NCBI RefSeq assembly: GCF_000003605.2 | Contig: NW_003151753.1 | Location: forward strand, 489,783 to 500,348 | Origin: Saccoglossus kowalevskii | Lineage: Eukaryota > Hemichordata > Enteropneusta > Harrimaniidae | Reading direction: 5' to 3' | Length of the DNA stretch: 10,566 bases | In this document: positions 1 to 8,200 of the stretch, piece after piece | Position numbering within the stretch: position 1 is the stretch's first letter | How the letters are laid out: each line of letters opens with the position of its first letter | Program-made: the position numbers and the translations under genes | The notes under the pieces: generated by a model | What the model saw: the letters and a program-made list of their open reading frames with translations, nothing else | Database searches by the model: none | Told to the model about the DNA's origin: nothing

Positions 1-84
1 TCAAAGGGTCAGATTGCGTGCATATAATTATAGATAGTTAAAACAAAATGTATTTGAACTTTTGACGGTTGTTCAACATCTATG

Positions 85-109
85 CACGGTTACTAAACTA
101 GTAACCGTG
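85..109. repeat. Perfect 10-bp-stem inverted repeat
   Basis: CACGGTTACT (85-94) pairs perfectly with AGTAACCGTG (100-109) around the 5-nt loop AAACT. It could form a DNA or RNA hairpin. It may be a subterminal piece of the repetitive element to its right, but nothing here proves that. Confidence 0.6.
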
Positions 110-241
110 ATCTATGAAAACCAGAAAATTTTTAGTAGTCCGAATTTTTGCACGGTCGAAAATAAAACGGAAATTGACCGGTCAAAAGCGGAATCGGTCA
201 AGAGGTTTGGGGGAAATGAGTACAGTACTTCTTTGTTTGAT

Positions 242-410
242 GAAGCGATGCTGATGCCACATTGTCGCCATAATGAGGCCACAATGAAGCGAAGCGATAA
301 TCTTCTAACTTTTTAATGTCGCGACATTGAAGCGATGCTGAAGCCATAACAATGCCATAATGATGCGATGCTGAAGCGAAGGTGAAGCTGAAGTGAAGCC
401 AAAGCTTCCG
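242..410. repeat. Degenerate GAAGCGATGCTGA-type repeats
   Basis: The phrase GAAGCGATGCTGA recurs near 242 and 329, with GATGCGATGCTGAAGCG near 362 and shorter GAAGC/CCATAATG echoes between them. The spacing is irregular, so this is a decayed simple-sequence patch rather than a clean array. The open frames across it show no domain and are probably not genes. Confidence 0.55.
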
Positions 411-424
411 CGAGAACTGTACTG

Positions 425-810
425 TATGTACCAAGTTTCATCAAAATCCAATGAGTGGTTGTTTAGATATCAGTGGAACAGTCATGGAACCACTAAAAAA
501 TAGCTAATTATCATGCAAATTAGGTAATTAATATGCACGGATTTTTACCAAAAATTAATCAAATCTGCGCATATGTTCAGAGCATCTATGTACCAAGTTT
601 CATCAAAATCCAATGAGTGGTTCTTTAGATATCAGTGGAACAGTCATAGAACAGCTAAAAATTAGCTAATTATCATGCAAATTAGGTAATTAACGAGCAT
701 GGATTTTTACCAAAACCTAATCAAATCTGCGCATTGGCCCAGAGCATCTATGCACCAAGTTTCATCAAAAACCGATGTATGGTTCTTGAGATAGCAGTGG
801 AAAAGTCGGA
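425..810. repeat. 162-bp tandem repeat, about 2.4 copies
   Basis: Copies start with TATG(T/C)ACCAAGTTTCATC at 425, 587 and 749, giving a period of exactly 162 bp twice. The first two are full length and very similar; the third stops after about 60 bp, is more diverged, and runs into the microsatellite at 811. Units of about 160 bp next to a microsatellite are known from non-autonomous 'pearl'/Helentron-type elements of bivalves and echinoderms; the assignment here is inference. Confidence 0.85.
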
Positions 811-850
811 CACACATACACACATACACACATACACACATACACACATA
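811..850. repeat. (CACACATA)5 microsatellite
   Basis: Five perfect 8-bp units directly follow the truncated third 162-bp copy. The minus-strand open frame across it is an artefact of the repeat (YVCMCVCV-like peptide). Confidence 0.95.
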
Positions 851-869
851 CAGACACACTAACTGCAAA

Positions 870-901
870 GACTCCCATTTTGTGCTTCGCACATGGGAGT
901 C
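870..901. repeat. Hairpin closing the repeat cluster
   Basis: GACTCCCA (870-877) pairs with TGGGAGTC (894-901), and inside it TGTGC pairs with GCACA around TTC, with a small TT bulge. It is immediately followed by CAAAAATG-type AT-rich host-like DNA, so it marks a plausible 3' end of the repetitive element. A terminal hairpin is typical of Helitron/Helentron derivatives. Confidence 0.7.
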
Positions 902-2183
902 AAAAATGTTTGACAACCATAAATAAACAAAATTCAGAGATAATTTGAAAATACTATAAAAGCAAATAAATAAATAGCTATTTTTTGTGTGAAAAATATT
1001 TTAGTGACATCAATTAAATATATATTGTAAACGTCAAAGAAATCCAATTATTCGTTTTAAGGATCATCAACTTCCTTACGTTTAAGGATCATCAACTTTC
1101 TTAAATAAATGCCAATAAACCTAAGGTGTTGAAGAACACTAACAATTGATGACTTCCATAGATGTTTTAAATTTATATATACAAAATGCACTTTCCTGAA
1201 ATGTCGTATTCTGAACAAAGTTGTTCCTACAATGAAAAAGCAACTCACAAATCAGAACCCAGGGTATAATTCTAATTGGTAATTTGTTACAATACATCAT
1301 TTAAGAGAAAATAACACTTATTAATATTAATCTGTTAGCAACAACAGAATCATAAATTTTAGAAACCGAATGAAAGTATAATTTTTGTACATTTCAAAAC
1401 AAAATACTATAAATTTTGAATAAGATTGGTATAAAATTTATATTCACAAATGAAGAATTAAGATCAAAAAGAATAGACATAACATAAGATAATCTATCAA
1501 CATACCACAATATTACATCAAGATGTGACGAAAATGAAGTAGTTTACTCTGGTTCTGAATATCTTAGAAAGATCAAGCTATATGTAGTCAGTCAAAATAA
1601 TCCCAGTGCCGATGCGTCTTAAGATACACTGTAGTTTGAAGTGCACCTCAAATATCAGTTCGAAGATGTTAAAAGTAACATTATTGACATAAAATCACAG
1701 AAAAACATTTGTTGAATACTGGAACAAAATTCAAATGAAGTCCTTTATAAAAAATTTGATGACAGCAGGTACAAAAATATTTCCAGCGACATATAATTGG
1801 TTGATTAGAGTGTGATTGATATCTCCATATTATGGAATATAACCTTCCAGAAATACGATTTGGATTTGCCTGGACATTGTAGTTCAAGCTGGACAAAATT
1901 TGAACAAGTAATTCAAATTTAACATCAATTGTGGAAATTGTCACAAAACAAAAAAATAACACTACTCACACACATTAAATAAATTTGAGATTATCACATC
2001 ATTTACAAAAATAGTCTATACAAGCTTGGTATAGATGATGTACTCTTGAGAACTGATAAAGCATCATTGTTATATGTACTTGTATACAATACATATACTG
2101 TTCTCAGCTCTGAGGAACAAACAGTATCAGTAACCATCAGACATGAAATTGCAATAGAACACAAAAAATGTTGGAGTTTTCAG
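902..2183 (-). other. Putative ABCB6-like 3' UTR and AT-rich downstream DNA
   Basis: AT-rich sequence after the transporter stop codon, with no open frame of recognisable family on either strand. I found no canonical AATAAA on the minus strand here; TATAAA variants occur near 1748 and 1441, so the polyadenylation site cannot be placed. The only structure noted is a 25-bp tandem duplication at 1056-1105. Confidence 0.45.
1056..1105. repeat. 25-bp tandem duplication
   Basis: Two adjacent units (1056-1080 and 1081-1105) share TTTAAGGATCATCAACTT and differ only near their ends. It looks like a recent local slippage duplication in non-coding DNA; no function is suggested. Confidence 0.8.
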
Positions 2184-2295
2184 TTATTTCTTAAGTTTTT
2201 CTATAGGTGAACCATCTTCTTCCTCTTCAGCTTTCTGTAATTGTTGCATCCACATGTCAGCATATCGTCCCTCCGCTGCGAGTAACTCTTCATGT
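2184..2295 (-). CDS. ABCB6: ABCB6-like terminal exon with stop
   Basis: 112 nt. The acceptor is CCCGCAG, then (R)[28 protein letters not shown] and SPIEKLKK, ending in TAA at 2186-2184. HE-LL and YADMWxxQ match the C-terminal end of ABCB6-family proteins. The preceding exon ends in AG and this one begins with A, restoring an Arg codon, so it joins correctly across the 4.67-kb intron. Confidence 0.9.
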
Positions 2296-5200
2296 CTGCG
2301 GGAAGAGAATAAATGTTTTTTTTGGTAAAGTATTCAGTGAAAAGCACCCTCGAGAGTCAATGAACAGAGAATTAATTTACACGAGGGTTCTTTGAACCCG
2401 CCTATTCACATAGTTCATACCCACCATAGACTCTGGTCAGTCAAAATGACTATTTTGAACTGTAGGCAATAATCAGCGATTCTGCCGGTGACGGAGAGAT
2501 AGAATCTAGGTCAGGGGAAGCCCCATGATCCCAAGATTCTCTTTCCCTTACGTCACGAACCACTTGACCGAGGCCATATGGCAGCGCCATAGATGGCTGT
2601 ACAATCACTCTGGTTCCTTTCTCTCCGCATCAAGGACTTAGACCAACGCTACGGAAAGAGTGGGGTGGTTGGGGGGGACCCGGAATCTATGGTGGGTATG
2701 AACTATGTGTGAATAGGCAGGTTCGGAGAACCCTCGCCTAAATTCACTACGTTCAATTACCCACCATAGACTCCCGTCAGTCAAATGGCTATTTTGAACT
2801 GTAGGCAGAGTCGATAGGTGGCGGGTTTTCCGAGCAAACAGAAAAGTGATGAAAAGTTCTGCATGAGGGCATAGGCCGCAAAGCAGAACCTGGGAGCTTA
2901 CAGGGGAGTGCTGACGGTAGAGAAATCTGTCCACATAAAATGCCAAGACTGACTTATTGCCTATGCGCAAGGACCCTTGCGGTCATTCGGGCTGGGTCAG
3001 CAAACCAAGACTGACCCGCTACAACGGGACCCAACCTAAAGAGACCCTTTTCAATGGATTCGGTGTCTCTTAGTTGGTAGTTGATAAAGACGTTCTGCGT
3101 TCTCCTGAAGCCTGCCCTCCATGTGTGCTCGAGGGGGGGTCTGACGCTAGCACTAGCGCGTTAGCAATCGCACAGACCTCATGCGCTCGTACTTGGTGTC
3201 TCTGCAAGCTCTGTGTCGAGGAAGTTAAAGTATTATAGACCTCTAATACAGTCGCAGTAAACCACCTGGTTATGGAAGTTGGGGAGACCGGCCTATCCTG
3301 CCTGCCTGGGCCATAACACAAAGATATGTGCCTGGCACCCCGTCCCAAATCCTTGGTACGGTTTGGTGACAACTCCGTGCTCATACCGAGCAGAGAAGCA
3401 AATCCTCTTGACTCTCCGGGCAGAACAAATTTGACAGCCAGGGGATGGCGATCAGGTGAGGATCGTGTCCTGGGATTTGGTTCTAGGCGAGAAACCCGAT
3501 TCGTTTCTTTAGCACAACTTGATTGTCCATAACGGCGGTACATCATCCAAGGAGGACAATGCCCCCAGCTCTGGCCGACGCCTACCTGAGGCGAGGGCCA
3601 GTAGGAAGACTATTTTCCACATCAAAAATTTGAGTGGTGCTGATCGGAGAGGCTCAAAGGGCGGTCTGCTTAGAGCGGACAAAACAGCCAACAAGTCCCA
3701 GTTGGGCGGTTCCCTTGTATGGGGTCTCAGCGTCTGGAAAGCAGTAAATAGTCTCCTAATAATAATCGGCTAGTCTTGTTCCCGTACGTTTGAATGGTGG
3801 GGGACAAGGGCGACCTGTAGCCAACGATCGCTGCGTAGGACAAACCCACTTCGTCAAACAGGTGGACGAAGGAGCCTGCTACCTGGCCAATAGAGGGATG
3901 GAACAATCTTCCTTCCGCTAGACCAACCAGTGTATGCTCGCAGCCTAGAAATGTAGGCCGCGTAGGTGGGATCCCTGTTCGCCCTGGCCAGGACGTTGGC
4001 AACCCGCTCAGATAAGGCCTTCGTATGTGCAGGTTTACTGAGAGCCTCTATGTGTGTAAGTGATACCTGCTGGGCTCGTTGGTAGTGCGCCGTCTGGTTG
4101 GGACGGCAGGTCCGGTAAGTCCGGAAGCACTGCTGGTGTTTCGACTATCGTTCCCGACAGAAGTGGAAACTAGGCCTTGCTTGGCCAATTGGGTGCGACC
4201 AATGATAATATGCGGGTGTGCACCTGTCGAAGTTTTCTCCGGTGCCCGGTGAACTGGCGGGAAGGGAGGAAAGGCATACACAACTAAGTGGGTCCACGGG
4301 GTTAGCAAAGTGACCCTGGCCCAGGCTCCTGGAGTCAGCAGGAGTGTTACGTACGTCAGGAGCTTGCCGAAATTTGAATACTTGGCCCAGCTGGGTGATT
4401 CGAAGGAGATGGCAACTCACTGGGTGCATCGGTATGTGCAGATAGGCCCAACTTAAGTCTAATAAAACAAGCCAGTCAGAACGGTGGATGGAGAGAAGAA
4501 CCCTGAATGGTGTCTCCATGTGGAACCAATCTAGGAGCATGTACTGATTCAGTCTGCCTTGGTCCAGAACTGGATGCCCGCCACTTGTAGATTTGGTAGT
4601 ACGAACACATTTGGGTAGAAGCCTGGACATAGTTCCGGCTGATGTTCCCTGTATATGGCACCTTTTCCCAGCAAACTGCTACTGGGGGACACTGACAGGG
4701 GAAATGGAGATTTCAGCGGTATCCTGTAACAGATGTCATCACCTGGAAAGGTTCAGGGATTGATCACCTGCTGTCTCCAAACTTGACTACACCAGCGCAA
4801 TCTGTGTATGACAGGGATATGTGGCCATGGGTTCGGCAGTTACGAGGGGGGGGGGTGCTCTCTTCTCCCATGAGGTGAGTTCCCCAAGACTTGAAGTTGT
4901 GACCTGGCCACTAGCCGAACACATGCCTGTCCCACACCGACCGTGTAGTGTTTGGTCCAGTGGGAAGTGTTGCCTAATGTCTTCCACACCCGGGGGCCTT
5001 AAGCGTTACGTCCTCCGCGACTGACCAACGTCCGCCCATCAATACCGTTTGCATGCTCTGCACCCCACTCTGCACTTGGACGGACAGGGAGAGACGCGCC
5101 GACGGGGTTGCTTTGGATCCCCGGCCCGTGATCCGATAAGCGTTGAAGCAACCTTAGGTGGTCGCCTTGGGATTTACATCGTATCACTGGGATTGATACT

Positions 5201-8200
5201 CCATATCACCCCAAAAGCGTGGCTCACCGAGTCAGTACGAATGGAAGACTCTGAGGGACCACCCAAAGTACCGGCTGTATCCATCACGAGCGAACTGCGT
5301 CTCCTTTCACTTTAAATATGTGAGAGGGAGTGTGTTGGACTCTGCGTCTCATGACAGGGTCGGTTCCTTCTGGGGACGCCCGTGGGTTGGTAAGAAGAAA
5401 GTCAAAACCCACAGTGGAGACCGGACACAAGTATAAATTCATTACCATTGTACAGTTACCGCGTGACGAACCCTAGCTGGCTGAAAGCCCTGCCTTGAGA
5501 TCGAAGGCTTGGCTGCCAGCACCCTGTTGGCATTCAGTGCCAGAGGCTCCAGAGGAGGCCTGGTGCAATTAGCCTGAGCCTCAGCCTCACCCAAAATTAG
5601 TGGGAGAACCGCGGCTGGGAACGGGGGTTCCCCGAAGAAACGTGTTTGCATGCAAACATGCTTTCGTGTTTCTTCCTGCTTGCCCACTGAGGGGCCGCAG
5701 TGGAGACAGCTCGCTCCGACTGCGTCTGATCTACCCGGCCTGCCAGGGACGCAATTGCCCCGACAGTCCCTCAACCAAAGTCCTCAACTCGGAGGCGAAC
5801 CCGGCGCCGTGCGAGGAAGGGTCCACAAAGGGATTCGCCTCCAGGGACAGAGGCTCGCTGCAGCCAGTAAAATCGGGTAAACCACTGCCTGGCATAAACA
5901 GACTGAGGATGCCCTCCGATCAGCGGGGAGACCGAGAAAAATATCGGTACCTCCACTAACGGGCCTCCTACTCGACGTCCCGGTACACGAAGCACCAGTA
6001 GCAGAGTGTGAGGAGTTTCCACTCATGCCAAACACGCAACTCACTTTAACAGATTTGTTTACTGACGCGCAACCTTGCTGTGACGCGGTCAGTCTCAGCG
6101 ATTTTGATGGCTCTGAAAGAAAATCTCAGGCCTCAGAACTCCAGTGAAAAACACACACCTTCACGCAAAAACCCTGAACCCCGCACGCAGCTATGACAAA
6201 GTATCTCAGATGCGGGTTCTATGCTGGTAAAATTCTGAATATAACCACTGCACAGTCGACTTGAAACACGAGGAGACCAAAAAGAAAACGGCAGCGAGCC
6301 CTGGTGCTGTCATTACATCCATACATTGCTAAATACATTGTAAATAAAAGATGACATGCATAAGGGAAAAAACGAAATACAGTTGTAAAAGGTGCCGCCG
6401 CGAAACCAACAAGTGGTTACGTAGTGGCGGCGGGTTTTAATTTCTTTGTTGTGAAAAATACTACACACAAAGGGGAAAACGACACAAGGGTAAAAATGCC
6501 AAGGAAAACTTATCCTACCAGCTACAATGTTGGATGCCGTGCAGCGACAACAACCCAAGCTAGAAATCCGAACAGGAAAAAAGGCAGGCGATCCAGCAGA
6601 GCTGCTAAAACTTCATCCCCGTTGATGCGGAGAAAAAGAAAGAGTGATTGTACAGCCGTCTATGGTGCTGCCATATGGCCTCGATCACGTGGTTCATGAC
6701 GTAAAAGAAAGAGAATCTTGGGGTCGTGGGGCTTCCCCTGATCTAGATTCTATCTCTCCGTCACCGGCAGAATCGCTGATTAATGCCTACAGTTCAAAAT
6801 AGTCATTTTGACTGACTGGAGTCTATGGTGGGTAATTGAACGTAGTGAATTTTTCATCATATTTTAACATGCAAAAAGGATCAGACTATTTGAACTAGTC
6901 ATTTCGGAATTGAAATGTCTGAGCTTTTGTGACTTTTCCCCCTCGATTATGGCAAATATGGTACTCACCTTCCCCGTTCTATGATCTTTCCTTCATCAAC
7001 AACTAATATTTCATCTGCATGTATGATAGTTGACAGTCGATGGGCTACGATTATGGTGGTTCGGTTGGAGCATACTTTAGACAGGGACTGCTGTATATTG
7101 CGTTCTGTCTGTGTGTCTAATGCTGAGGTAGCCTGAAATTAAAAAATACTGTTCATTTACTTCATTGTATCTCATCATTGTTAGTCTCATCTAGTGTTGA
7201 GAGTTTAAAGAATGTCTAAATTAAAATATGATTCTCCACGTTTAGACATTTATCAGCAAAACAACTAACACTTATTGGTTTTTTGACATTCATATTATCA
7301 TACAATATAATTTAATTAGACAAAAATTAAAGGGGTATCAATAATGAATTATAATTATGATTTCAATTAAAAAAAAACATGCATGCATTTTGACATGCAA
7401 TAACTTGGAAATACATTAACAAATTATTTTCCCATTTAACTATACACAAAAATTCTGTCGCAATTCAGAGAACGCAAGAAGATTAGCTAATTCTATTAGA
7501 CAGATTGATACCACCATGATGGTAAAAGATATTTGCATGTCAGAAAAAGTTAGAAACCCAACTTTCACCAAATTTCGTTTTGAATTGTTATAATCACGAA
7601 TATTTTTAGCATCATTACCTGAATAGTTAACAAAACTCACCTCATCTAAAAGTACAATCTGTGGTGTTTTGAGTATAGTTCGTGCAATAGCCACACGTTG
7701 TTTCTCTCCTCCACTGAGTTTCAATCCACGTTCGCCAACCACAGTATCATACCCTGAATAAAGAACAATAAATTTTAACACTTGTGCATCCCTCACCTTC
7801 ATTCATTGTTTAAATATATATTTTCTACACTCTATATTCATTCTTTCAGTCAAACCAGAACATGTATACTAGCTGTGCGCATTTTTCAATTCTGTAACCA
7901 TTTCGTTAAAATGCAGTTTTTTCAAAGACAGACATGGATATTGTTAAGTGTTCTTCAACTTTGATGAGTTCTTCCAGTATAGTTGCTCAATATTGCATTG
8001 GGGTATAATGCACTGGATGGAATTTAATTTATTTAAAAATGTTTTATTGAAACACGCATACAAATAAATACTAAAAAGTTGTCAGTGTTCCAATTTGATG
8101 ATGGTCACAGGCTATTGCATGTATATTTGACACATTTGACACATACATGGATGTATACAATGCTATGCAGATTCTAGGTCATACGAAATACACACGACCG

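Larger units (their letters stand above)
425..901 (+). mobile_element. Possible non-autonomous Helentron/'pearl'-like element (3' part)
   Basis: 162-bp repeats, an 8-bp microsatellite and a terminal hairpin occur in that order, with no coding capacity and no long terminal inverted repeats. This resembles repeat-cored non-autonomous elements of marine invertebrates. The 5' boundary is not visible (it may extend to the left of 425) and no target duplication was found, so it could equally be a local satellite array. Confidence 0.35.
2379..6849 (-). mobile_element. DIRS-like tyrosine-recombinase retrotransposon, degenerate, in the last ABCB6-like intron
   Basis: A 4471-nt insertion with all hallmarks of the DIRS order: inverted terminal repeats (2419-2633 and 6622-6833), an internal complementary region next to the 3' repeat (2686-2808), and minus-strand remains of gag-like, RT and tyrosine-recombinase genes. 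TTT flanks both sides (2376-2378 and 6850-6852) and there is no longer target duplication, as expected for recombinase-mediated insertion of a circular intermediate. The core is clearly richer in GC than the flanking intron. The reading frames contain stops and frameshifts, and the RT catalytic centre is deleted, so this copy cannot move by itself. It lies in the same orientation as the host gene and is removed with the intron. Confidence 0.9.

Noticed and set aside
62-316. 84-residue plus-strand open frame
   Set aside because: It crosses a hairpin and decayed repeats and shows no domain or splice context; best explained as chance.
425-810. CRISPR-like repeat array
   Set aside because: Units are 162 bp and directly adjacent, with no short repeats separated by unique spacers, and the DNA is animal.
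707-916. 69-residue minus-strand open frame
   Set aside because: Its middle is the translated CACACATA microsatellite and its ends lie in the tandem repeat and hairpin.
3326-3773. Two overlapping plus-strand open frames
   Set aside because: They are antisense to the recombinase boxes and show no family resemblance of their own.
2954-4020. Bacterial or phage integrase, or bacterial contamination
   Set aside because: The recombinase boxes sit between DIRS terminal repeats beside an RT fragment, inside an animal intron with intact splice sites.
5600-5959. 119-residue plus-strand open frame
   Set aside because: It lies in GC-rich, stop-poor element DNA and shows no recognised domain; the element's other remains are on the minus strand.
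6424-6699. 91-residue basic plus-strand open frame
   Set aside because: Its end runs into the inverted terminal repeat, and the basic residues follow from A/G-rich sequence; no DNA-binding domain could be recognised.
2379-6849. LTR retrotransposon or endogenous retrovirus
   Set aside because: The terminal repeats are inverted rather than direct, there is no target duplication of 4-6 bp, and a tyrosine recombinase replaces a DDE integrase.
7440-7802. Independent 120-residue ATPase gene
   Set aside because: It is exon 7641-7753 of the ABCB6-like gene read through both flanking introns; the next exon continues the domain exactly.
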